DNA of 6,938 nucleotides from an uncultured Curtobacterium sp. Lineage in GTDB: Bacteria > Actinomycetota > Actinomycetes > Actinomycetales > Microbacteriaceae. The translations under genes were made by a program, and so were the position numbers. The stretch spans positions 1 to 6,938 of the forward strand of contig CAJYIG010000318.1 in assembly GCA_913774725.1 (NCBI GenBank). Direction: 5' to 3'. Positions within the stretch are counted from its first letter, which is position 1, and the number at the start of each line of letters is the position of its first letter. Of this stretch, positions 1 through 5,626 are shown piece by piece. The notes under the pieces are model-generated. The model ran no database searches and had not been told where the DNA came from. It saw only the letters and a list, made by a program, of their open reading frames with translations.

Positions 1-527
1 GCACCGACCTCATGCCGATGTGGAACCCCCGCAAGACCCTCGGCGGCAACGACGAGCAGACCCTGCTGGACGCCCGCGTCGTCCTCTGGCACGGCTTCTG
101 CTCGGTGCACCGGCGCTTCACCGTCGACCAGGTCGAGCAGGCCCGACGCGACCACCCGGGTGTGCAGGTCATCGTCCACCCGGAGTGCCCGATGGCCGTC
201 GTCGACGCGGCGGACGCAGCCGGCAGCACCGACCTGATCCGCAAGACCGTGGCCGCGGCGACCGAGCCGACCACGTTCGCGATCGGCACCGAGATCAACA
301 TGGTGAACCGGCTCGCCGCCGAGTACCCGCAGCACCGGATCACCTGCCTCGACCCGGTCGTCTGCCCCTGCTCGACGATGTACCGGATCCACCCGGGCTA
401 CCTCGCCTGGGTGCTCGAGGCCCTCGTCCGCGGCGAGGTCCTCAACGAGATCACGGTCCCCACCGACGTGCAGGCCGACGCCAGGGTCGCGCTCGAGCGC
501 ATGCTCGCCGCGAAGCCCCGCGGCTGA
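1..527 (+). CDS. nadA: Quinolinate synthase NadA, 3' part (5' end outside window)
   Basis: The reading frame is open from the left edge (first full codon at 3) to TGA at 525-527, giving about the last 174 residues. NadA condenses iminoaspartate with dihydroxyacetone phosphate to quinolinate in the cytoplasm, using a [4Fe-4S] cluster. Visible family signatures are LWHGFCSVH (codons from about 87), VIVHPECPM with Cys at 186-188, IGTEINMVNRL, and VCPCSTMYRI with Cys at 363-365 and 369-371. By comparison with characterised NadA proteins, the HPEC cysteine and one of the CPC cysteines are cluster ligands; the first ligand lies upstream of the window. The C-terminus ends normally, with no sign of decay. 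It is followed after 34 nt by nadB on the same strand, so it is the first visible gene of a nad operon. The start, promoter and any upstream regulator cannot be seen. Confidence 0.97.
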   Translation, partial: TDLMPMWNPRKTLGGNDEQTLLDARVVLWHGFCSVHRRFTVDQVEQARRDHPGVQVIVHPECPMAVVDAADAAGSTDLIRKTVAAATEPTTFAIGTEINMVNRLAAEYPQHRITCLDPVVCPCSTMYRIHPGYLAWVLEALVRGEVLNEITVPTDVQADARVALERMLAAKPRG

Positions 528-561
528 CGGTCCGGCGACCGAGGACACCGAGGACCGCACC

Positions 562-2337
562 GTGCACGTCGTCATCGTCGGGTCCGGCATCGCCGGGCTC
601 ACCGCCGCGATCCGCGCCAGCGCCCGCCACGACGTCACCCTGGTGACGAAGGGCGGGCTCGCCGACGGCGCCACCGCCGCCGCGCAGGGCGGCATCGCCG
701 TCGCGCTCGGTGCCGACGACACCGTCGCCCTGCACGAGCACGACACCCACACCGCCGCCGTCGGGAGCGCGGACGCGCGCGCCGTCGCACTGCTCTGCGC
801 CGACGGGCCGGCGCGCGTCCGCGACCTGCTCGCACTGGGTGTGCCGTTCGACCGGACGACCGACCCGGACGCACTGGACCGCCACGGCGACGACCTCGCC
901 CGCGGGCGCGAGGCCGCGCACGCACGCTGGCGGGTCGTGCACGCCGACGGCGACGCCACCGGGGCGGCCGTGGAACGCACCCTCGTCGCCGCCCTGCTCC
1001 GCCGGCACGTCACCGTGCTGGAACGCACCTGCCTCACCGACCTCGTCGTCCGCGACGGCGCCGTCGTCGGCGTCGACGTGCTCGACCTGCTCGGCGAACC
1101 CCGACGGATCGACGCGGACGCGGTCGTGCTCGCCTCCGGGGGTGCCGGGCACCTGTACCGCGAGACGACGAACCCGCTGGTCGCGACGGGGGACGGCGTC
1201 GCCGCCGCCTGGCGTGCCGGTGCCGTCCTCGCGGACCTGGAGTTCGTCCAGTTCCACCCGACCCGGCTGGCCGTCCCGGACGGCGGACTCCTGTCCGAGG
1301 CGGTCCGCGGCGAGGGTGCCGTCCTCCGCGATGCGACCGGCCGGCGCTTCATGACCGCCGTGCACCCGGACGCCGAGCTCGCCCCGCGCGACGTGGTCGC
1401 CCGCGGCATCGCGGCCGCCGTCCGCGACCAGGGCGGCGCCCCCGTGCTCCTCGACGCGACGGGGCTCGGCGCGGATCGGCTCGTCGCGCGCTTCCCCGGG
1501 CTGACCCGCTCCACCCGTGCGGCCGGCTTCGACTGGACCCGCGAGGGCGTCCCGGTGGCCCCCGCCGCGCACTACGCGATGGGCGGGATCGCCACCGACA
1601 GCGAGGGCCGCACGAGCCTGCCGGGCCTCCTCGCCGTCGGTGAGGCCGCCTGCACCGGCGTCCACGGCGCCAACCGGCTCGCGTCGAACTCGCTGCTCGA
1701 GGGTCTTGTGTTCGGCGTGCGCACCGCCGATTCGATCGGCGCGCCGCGACCCGCCCGACCGCGCCTGCGCGGCGACGCGACCCTGCCGGTCCGCACCGTG
1801 CCCGACGACCGGGTGGGCGACGTGGCGGACCCGCGTGGTGCCTCCCGGCCGGACGGGACGGGACCGGACACGACGGAGCGGCGCGCGACGGGCCCGGACG
1901 CCACGCCGTACCGGTCCGACCGCGAGCGACGGCCTGGAGGCTCCGCCCACCCCGACCGTGCCGCTCACCTCCGGCAGGCGGTGCAGACCGAGATGACGGA
2001 GCGGGTCGGCCTGCTCCGTGACGCGGACGGACTGGCGGCCGCGCGTCGCGCGCTCGCCGCCCTGCGACCGCCGGTGGCGCGTTCGGTCCGGGACCACGAG
2101 GACCGTGCCCTGCTCGACCTGGCGCGGATCACCGCGCTCGCCGCCGAGGCCCGCGCCGAGTCCCGCGGCGCACACGCCCGGACCGACCACCCGGACACCG
2201 ACCCGTCCGCACCGGTGTCCGTCGGCTGGGCCCGCGCCGTCGCCACCGGTCGAGCCCCGGTCGACAGCACCACGCGGTCCGACAGCACCACGCCGTCCGA
2301 CAGCACCGCCACCGTCCAGCAGGGAGTCCCCGCATGA
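562..2337 (+). CDS. nadB: L-aspartate oxidase NadB
   Basis: FAD enzyme that oxidises L-aspartate to iminoaspartate, the substrate of NadA. The start is GTG at 562, with a GAGGA ribosome site at 550-554. The protein has 591 residues. The FAD-binding GSGIAGL motif is at about residues 7-13, followed by AAQGGIAVAL. Active-site residues of the succinate dehydrogenase/aspartate oxidase flavoprotein family are all present: His232 (QFHPTR), Glu246 (SEAVRGEG), Arg276 (APRD), His337 (HYAMGG) and Arg372 (GANRLASNS). They sit at near-constant offset from the E. coli residues 244, 260, 290, 351 and 386. The C-terminal helical domain carries ESRGAH at 533-538. Two oddities: a low-complexity Arg/Pro/Asp/Gly/Thr-rich linker at about 393-468, and a DST-repeat tail. 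Both make it longer than the usual roughly 540 residues. Its stop overlaps the nadC start as ATGA, implying translational coupling. Confidence 0.98.
   Translation: MHVVIVGSGIAGLTAAIRASARHDVTLVTKGGLADGATAAAQGGIAVALGADDTVALHEHDTHTAAVGSADARAVALLCADGPARVRDLLALGVPFDRTTDPDALDRHGDDLARGREAAHARWRVVHADGDATGAAVERTLVAALLRRHVTVLERTCLTDLVVRDGAVVGVDVLDLLGEPRRIDADAVVLASGGAGHLYRETTNPLVATGDGVAAAWRAGAVLADLEFVQFHPTRLAVPDGGLLSEAVRGEGAVLRDATGRRFMTAVHPDAELAPRDVVARGIAAAVRDQGGAPVLLDATGLGADRLVARFPGLTRSTRAAGFDWTREGVPVAPAAHYAMGGIATDSEGRTSLPGLLAVGEAACTGVHGANRLASNSLLEGLVFGVRTADSIGAPRPARPRLRGDATLPVRTVPDDRVGDVADPRGASRPDGTGPDTTERRATGPDATPYRSDRERRPGGSAHPDRAAHLRQAVQTEMTERVGLLRDADGLAAARRALAALRPPVARSVRDHEDRALLDLARITALAAEARAESRGAHARTDHPDTDPSAPVSVGWARAVATGRAPVDSTTRSDSTTPSDSTATVQQGVPA
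2263..2317 (+). repeat. Three-unit 18-bp tandem repeat at the 3' end of nadB
   Basis: Two near-identical 18-bp units (2263-2280 and 2281-2298, beginning GACAGCACCACG and differing at one base) are followed by a third, degenerate unit from 2299 beginning GACAGCACCG. They encode the Asp-Ser-Thr-rich tail DSTTRS / DSTTPS / DSTATV, just before the nadC ribosome site. The repeat length is a multiple of three, so gain or loss of a unit would keep the frame. Confidence 0.85.
2321..2336 (+). promoter_or_regulatory. nadC ribosome binding site and ATGA stop-start overlap
   Basis: AGGGAG at 2321-2326 lies 7 nt before ATG 2334-2336, inside the last codons of nadB. The ATGA overlap (nadB TGA at 2335-2337) with its own Shine-Dalgarno sequence fixes the nadC start and indicates coupled translation. 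Confidence 0.8.
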
Positions 2338-3302
2338 CCACCACCGTCCCCGCATCCGCCGGTGCCACCGCCGCGTCCGGCGTCCGTCCCGCCGGACCGT
2401 CCGACCCCGGGACCATCCCACCGCACGCCCTGCGCCGCGTGATCGAGTCCGCGCTCGAGGAGGACGCGCCGTGGGGCGACGTCACCAGCGAGACGCTCAT
2501 CCCCGTCGACGCCCGGGCGACCGCGACCCTGGCCGCCCGCGAGCCCGGCGTGCTGTCCGGCGGTGCGGTGTTCGCAGCCGTGATGCACGCCGTCGACCCC
2601 GCGGTGCGGACCGAGCTGCACCTCGCCGACGGCGCGACGTTCGCGGCAGGGCAGGTGCTGGCGACCGTCGAGGGACCCGCCCGCTCGGTCCTGCGTGCCG
2701 AGCGCGTCGGGCTCAACCTGGTGCAGCGGATGTCCGGCATCGCGACCGTCACCGCGCGGTACGTCGCAGCGGTCGCGGGGACGGGGACCCGGATCGCCGA
2801 CACCCGCAAGACGACGCCGGGCCTCCGTGCGGTCGAGCGGTACGCCGTGCGCTGCGGCGGTGGCCACAACCACCGGAACTCGCTGTCCGACGCCGTTCTC
2901 GCCAAGGACAACCACCTGGCGGTGCTGCTCGCCGGCGGCACTCCCATCGGCGACGCCGTGCGCGACGCCCGCCGTCGACTCGGGCACACGGTCCACCTCG
3001 AGGTCGAGGTGGACCGGCTCGACCAGGTCGAGGCCGTCGTGTCCGCCGGGGTCGACACGATCATGCTCGACAACTTCACACCGGAGCAGCTCGTCGAGGG
3101 CGTGCACCGGGTCGCCGGCCGCGCACTGGTCGAGGCCTCGGGTGGCGTCTCGCTCGAGACCGTCGGCGCGATCGCACGGACCGGGGTGGACGTCGTCTCG
3201 GTCGGGGCGCTGACCCACTCGGCCCGGGCGCTCGACCTCGGGCTCGACGTCGACGTGACCGGCGCGCCCGTCGGTGGTGGCGTCGACGCGACCGGCGCCT
3301 GA
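2334..3302 (+). CDS. nadC: Nicotinate-nucleotide pyrophosphorylase (carboxylating), quinolinate phosphoribosyltransferase NadC
   Basis: It converts quinolinate and phosphoribosyl pyrophosphate to nicotinate mononucleotide, CO2 and pyrophosphate, the step that joins de novo synthesis to the common NAD pathway. The protein has 322 residues. Family motifs in order: EDAPWGDVTSE near residue 43, GLNLVQRMSGIAT, DTRKTTPGLR (156-165; Arg158 and Lys159 are typical substrate-binding residues), GGGHNHR (His178, His180, Arg181), EVEVD (223-227), LDN (Asp246-Asn247) and EASGG (267-271). The family core begins around residue 29, so there is a roughly 28-residue Ala/Pro/Thr-rich N-terminal extension. The start is nevertheless supported by AGGGAG at 7 nt and by the ATGA overlap with nadB. 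The last dozen residues (Gly/Ala-rich) also extend past the usual core. All core motifs are intact, so it should be active. Confidence 0.98.
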   Translation: MTTTVPASAGATAASGVRPAGPSDPGTIPPHALRRVIESALEEDAPWGDVTSETLIPVDARATATLAAREPGVLSGGAVFAAVMHAVDPAVRTELHLADGATFAAGQVLATVEGPARSVLRAERVGLNLVQRMSGIATVTARYVAAVAGTGTRIADTRKTTPGLRAVERYAVRCGGGHNHRNSLSDAVLAKDNHLAVLLAGGTPIGDAVRDARRRLGHTVHLEVEVDRLDQVEAVVSAGVDTIMLDNFTPEQLVEGVHRVAGRALVEASGGVSLETVGAIARTGVDVVSVGALTHSARALDLGLDVDVTGAPVGGGVDATGA

Positions 3303-3306
3303 CGCG

Positions 3307-4491
3307 GTGTTCTACCTCGACCGTGCCGCCACCACGCCGGTCCGCCGCGAGGTCCTCGAGGCCATGTGGCCGTACCTGACCGGCGTGTTCGGCAACCCGT
3401 CCTCGACGCACGGGGTCGGCGACGCCGCGGCACGGGGGCTCGCTGACGCCCGTGCGACGATCGCCCGGTTCCTCGGGTGCCGGCCCGGCGAGGTCGTCCT
3501 GACGACCGGCGGCACCGAGGGCGCGAACACCGCCGTGAAGGGGATCGCACTCGCGGCGCCCCGTGGTCGGCACGTCGTGACGAGCGCGATCGAGCACGAG
3601 GCGGTGCTCGAGAGCTGCCGGTACCTGGAGCGCCACCACGGGTTCACGGTGACGCTGGTGCCGGTCGAGCACGACGGGACGGTGACACCAGAGGCCCTCG
3701 CGCGGGCCGTCCGTCCGGACACCACGCTCGTCTCGGTGGCGCACGCCGACAACGAGATCGGCACCGTGCAGGACCTGCCGGCACTCGCCGCGGTCGCGCA
3801 CGGTGTCGGCGCCCGGTTCCACACCGACGCGGTGCAGAGCGCGCCGTGGCTGCCGATCGGGCTCGACCGGCTCGGCGTCGACGCGGTCTCGTTCTCCGGG
3901 CACAAGCTCGGCGCGCCGAAGGGCACCGGTGCACTGGCCGTCCGGGGCGGTGTGCCGCTCGAGCCGCTGTTGCACGGCGGGGGACAGGAACGGGGGAGAC
4001 GGTCCGGCACCGAGGACGTCGCGGGAGCGGTCGCCCTCGCGACCGCGGTGTCGCTCGTCGAGGACTCCCGGGACGCCGACGCCGACCGGGCGACGACGAC
4101 CCGCGACGCCGTCGTCGAGGGGGTCCTGGCGTCGGTCCCCGGTGCCGTGCTGACCGGAGCCGCACCGACCGTGCCCGCCGGGCGTCGGCTCCCGGGGCAC
4201 GCGTCGTTCTGCTTCCCGGCGGTGCCCGGCGGTCCCGCGGCGGTCAACGGCGAGACCGTGCTGCTCGAGCTCGAGGCTCGTGACGTGGTGTCCTCGTCGG
4301 GCAGCGCCTGCGCCGCGGGGAGCACCGAGGCCTCGCACGTCCTCACCGCGATCGGTCTGCTGGAGGACACCGCACGGACAGCCTTGCGACTCACCTTCGA
4401 CGCCGGACTGACCGAGGCGGACGTACCCGTGGTCGTGGACGCGGTCGCCGCGTCGGTCGCGGCCGTCCGCAGCCTCGGAGGGGTGTACTAG
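3307..4491 (+). CDS. Class V cysteine desulfurase (NifS/IscS-like), probable sulfur donor for NadA
   Basis: PLP enzyme that takes sulfur from L-cysteine as an enzyme persulfide for Fe-S cluster building. The chosen GTG start, 4 nt after the nadC TGA, gives a 394-residue protein opening VFYLDRAATTPV, where the family normally begins. In-frame GTGs at 3274 and 3277 would overlap nadC and add 11 or 10 residues; no clear ribosome site favours any of them, and reinitiation after nadC is likely. Seen: GGTEGAN (PLP phosphate loop), His97 in IEHEA (stacks on PLP), NEIGT, HTDAVQS, SGHK with PLP-lysine Lys200, GGGQERGRRSGTED, and SSGSACAAGS with catalytic Cys335. Length and motifs are those of an active desulfurase. 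Its place as the last gene of the nadA-nadB-nadC operon suggests a dedicated NadA maturation role, as known for the NifS-like protein beside the Bacillus nad genes. A general Isc/Suf role is the alternative. Confidence 0.95.
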   Translation: MFYLDRAATTPVRREVLEAMWPYLTGVFGNPSSTHGVGDAAARGLADARATIARFLGCRPGEVVLTTGGTEGANTAVKGIALAAPRGRHVVTSAIEHEAVLESCRYLERHHGFTVTLVPVEHDGTVTPEALARAVRPDTTLVSVAHADNEIGTVQDLPALAAVAHGVGARFHTDAVQSAPWLPIGLDRLGVDAVSFSGHKLGAPKGTGALAVRGGVPLEPLLHGGGQERGRRSGTEDVAGAVALATAVSLVEDSRDADADRATTTRDAVVEGVLASVPGAVLTGAAPTVPAGRRLPGHASFCFPAVPGGPAAVNGETVLLELEARDVVSSSGSACAAGSTEASHVLTAIGLLEDTARTALRLTFDAGLTEADVPVVVDAVAASVAAVRSLGGVY

Positions 4492-4560
4492 ACGTTCTCC
4501 TCCACAGTTGGGGTGATGTCCCCCCTTCTGCGGACACTGATCGTCCGTCACCATGGACAC

Positions 4561-4830
4561 ATGGCGAACGCGATCACGACCCGGCACCGACGGGAGGCCC
4601 CCTTCCTGGCGGTCCAGCTCCTGCCGGCGCCGGCGACCGTGGCGGCGCTCGCCCTCGCCGCGCAGCACGACCTCGGCACCGCCCCGCTCGGGGTGATCGC
4701 GACCGTGGGTGCACTCGCCACCGTCGCGAGCGCCCTGCTCCCGGCCGTCGGCACCGCGGCGATCCGTCGATCCCTGCCCGCACCGAGCGAGGCGGACCGC
4801 TACCGGGGGGACGTCGAACAGCCCCGGTGA
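4561..4830 (+). CDS. Putative small membrane protein, unknown function
   Basis: An 89-residue frame from ATG 4561 to TGA 4828-4830. I do not recognise the family. About 92% of codons end in G or C, as in the neighbouring real genes, whereas the possible upstream extension (GTG 4513 or ATG 4516) shows weaker third-position bias, so 4561 is preferred. No good Shine-Dalgarno sequence precedes it; the mRNA may be leaderless or the start may be misplaced. Visible layout: a short basic N-terminus (TRHRRE, about 7-12), a hydrophobic stretch about 13-34 containing two prolines, a second Ala/Val/Leu-rich stretch about 43-68, then a polar charged tail (RR, then EADRYRGD). Two membrane helices with both ends inside is the simplest reading. 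It sits 69 nt after the cysteine desulfurase and ends in a convergent, hairpin-rich region. It need not belong functionally to the nad operon. Confidence 0.5.
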   Translation: MANAITTRHRREAPFLAVQLLPAPATVAALALAAQHDLGTAPLGVIATVGALATVASALLPAVGTAAIRRSLPAPSEADRYRGDVEQPR

Positions 4831-4844
4831 CCTGACCCGAAGCC

Positions 4845-4886
4845 AGCACCGCGCGGTCCCGTCCCCCCGCTGGGGCCCGCGGTGCT
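4845..4886. terminator. Hairpin downstream of the small membrane gene, candidate terminator
   Basis: The perfect 9-bp arms AGCACCGCG (4845-4853) and CGCGGTGCT (4878-4886) extend inward, after a bulged C4854, by GGTCC (4855-4859) against GGGCC (4873-4877) with one G-U pair. The loop is 13 nt. It starts 15 nt after the stop of the small gene. There is no T-run, which is common in high-GC actinobacteria, so the terminator role is inferred from position and stem strength. Confidence 0.55.
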
Positions 4887-4914
4887 CCTGACCGGACGTG
4901 GTACCCCTGACCGC

Positions 4915-4952
4915 GTCCGGCGCCGGACACGACATCCCCTGTCGTCGTGTCC
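4915..4952. repeat. 14-bp perfect palindrome overlapping a second hairpin
   Basis: GTCCGGCGCCGGAC (4915-4928) is a perfect palindrome. Its right half also opens a hairpin: GGACACG (4925-4931) pairs with CGTGTCC (4946-4952), and ACA (4932-4934) pairs with TGT (4940-4942) around a TCCCC loop with a 3-nt bulge. The two folds compete for 4925-4928. It lies in the 241-bp gap between convergent genes; the function is unknown. Confidence 0.5.
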
Positions 4953-4958
4953 GAGCGG

Positions 4959-5038
4959 CCACCGCGCCCGTCGTGGACGTGGCGCCGGACCCTGACCGGC
5001 GCCGCACCCCCCTGTCAGTCCACGGCGGGCCGCGGTGG
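4959..5038. repeat. Long imperfect inverted repeat enclosing a perfect hairpin; possible bidirectional terminator
   Basis: The left arm 4959-4978 pairs with the right arm 5018-5038 over 20 positions: 19 Watson-Crick pairs, one G-U pair (4971/5025) and one bulged base (C5030). Within the 39-nt spacer, GGCGCCGG (4981-4988) and CCGGCGCC (4996-5003) form a perfect 8-bp stem with loop ACCCTGA. The right arm ends 33 bp past the stop of the minus-strand gene at 5072, so the structure could terminate that gene and also read-through from the left. No target-site duplication is visible at its flanks. Confidence 0.6.
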
Positions 5039-5071
5039 TGTCGCCCGGGCAGCGATCGCTCGGCCCTCCGG

Positions 5072-5539
5072 TCAGTGCGTCGGTACAGGTGGTTCCGGTA
5101 CGCCGGGCCAGACGTAGTCCAGGTCGTCGGGCACGTCGGGGAACAGCGGCCGGTAGTGCTCCGGTGCCTTCTGCACGAGCTTCGAGCGGTGCGACTCGTG
5201 GACCGCCGGATCGGCGTTCCACGCGGGCACGGCGAAGTCCCCGCGCTCGTAGGCCACCAGGTCCTCGGGGACCAGGCCGAGGTCGGCGAGCGTCTTCTCG
5301 AGGCAGGTGTCGGCATGCCCGCGCTCGAGCCACACCCGGCACGTCGCGTCCTGGTACGCCATGAGCGCCGGACGGTACCCCCGCCACATCGCGACGACCG
5401 GGTGGCGCTGCCAGCCGTAGTCCGGCAGGGTCAGCGCCCGCATCACCTGCAGGGTCTCGACGCGCTGCTTGCCGAGCCGCTTGTCGTCGAGCACCTCGGC
5501 CGAGGCGCGGAAGTCCGCGTAGGGCAGGAACGTCTGCAT
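5072..5539 (-). CDS. MSMEG_6728-family / pyrimidine-dimer-DNA-glycosylase-like protein
   Basis: A 155-residue protein from ATG at 5537-5539 to TGA at 5072-5074. From memory it matches the actinobacterial family named after MSMEG_6728, distantly related to T4 endonuclease V (Pyr_excise domain). Seen: MQTFLPYADF at the N-terminus, LDDKRLGKQRVE at 17-28, a WQRHPVVAMWRGY block, CRVWLERGHADT (like the RGxxxxDT segment of the T4 enzyme), and a C-terminal HRSKLVQKAPEHY block. By hand alignment Glu28 corresponds to the T4 catalytic Glu23, but T4's nucleophile Thr2 is replaced by Gln2, so the same glycosylase/lyase chemistry is doubtful. No Shine-Dalgarno sequence is seen; a TACCGT -10-like element just upstream suggests a leaderless mRNA. 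It is divergent from the FMN reductase and convergent with the small membrane gene. Biological role unproven. Confidence 0.9.
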   Translation of the reverse strand: MQTFLPYADFRASAEVLDDKRLGKQRVETLQVMRALTLPDYGWQRHPVVAMWRGYRPALMAYQDATCRVWLERGHADTCLEKTLADLGLVPEDLVAYERGDFAVPAWNADPAVHESHRSKLVQKAPEHYRPLFPDVPDDLDYVWPGVPEPPVPTH

Positions 5540-5546
5540 CCACCGG

Positions 5547-5578
5547 ACGGTACGCCGGGCCGCTGGACCGCGACACAA
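5547..5578 (-). promoter_or_regulatory. Candidate promoter of the minus-strand MSMEG_6728-family gene
   Basis: On the minus strand TACCGT (5552-5547) fits the actinobacterial -10 form TAnnnT, and TTGTGT (5578-5573) could serve as -35, although the 20-nt spacing is long. Transcription would then begin about 7 nt downstream, at or next to the ATG (5539), which agrees with the absence of a ribosome site. This is a prediction from motif and distance only. Confidence 0.35.
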
Positions 5579-5615
5579 GTCGTCACACCCGGGCGGGCAC
5601 CCCGACGACGTGTGA
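5579..5615. promoter_or_regulatory. Inverted repeat in the divergent intergenic region, possible operator
   Basis: GTCGTC (5579-5584) and GACGAC (5604-5609) are inverted copies, and the overlapping TCACAC (5583-5588) and GTGTGA (5610-5615) form a second inverted pair. They lie between the divergent glycosylase-like and FMN reductase genes, just before the FMN reductase start. The arms are only 6 bp, so a regulator site is a weak inference. Confidence 0.25.
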
Positions 5616-5626
5616 GCATCGAGCGC

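Noticed and set aside
451..2421. A 656-residue open frame on the minus strand opposite nadB
   Set aside because: It is a shadow of nadB: in GC-rich DNA stop codons are rare in antisense frames. The product is Arg/Gly/Val-rich with no motif, while nadB on the + strand has all catalytic residues.
4499..4507. DnaA-box-like sequence CCTCCACAG after the desulfurase gene
   Set aside because: It differs from the TTRTCCACA consensus at several positions, stands alone, and there are no replication genes nearby.
4510..4547. Terminator for the nad operon: GGGG/CCCC (4510-4513/4520-4523) and CGGAC/GTCCG (4531-4535/4543-4547)
   Set aside because: Stems are only 4 and 5 bp with no T-run, too weak to call. 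The operon may read into the small membrane gene.
4513..4560. Upstream start (GTG 4513 or ATG 4516) for the small membrane gene
   Set aside because: About a quarter of codons there end in A or T, against roughly 8% after 4561, so the extension does not look translated. Not fully excluded.
5051..5060. AGCGATCGCT containing the cyanobacterial HIP1 octamer GCGATCGC
   Set aside because: A single copy in a GC-rich genome is expected by chance, and nothing else points to cyanobacteria.
3076..5316. A 746-residue minus-strand open frame crossing nadC, the desulfurase and the glycosylase-like gene
   Set aside because: It runs antisense through three recognisable genes and a hairpin-rich gap, and its composition is dominated by Arg, Pro and Ser. 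No domain is recognisable.
4898..5626. The long + strand open frame running into the FMN reductase as an N-terminal extension
   Set aside because: The upstream part is antisense to the glycosylase-like gene and crosses hairpins; the flavodoxin-like protein begins properly at 5627.
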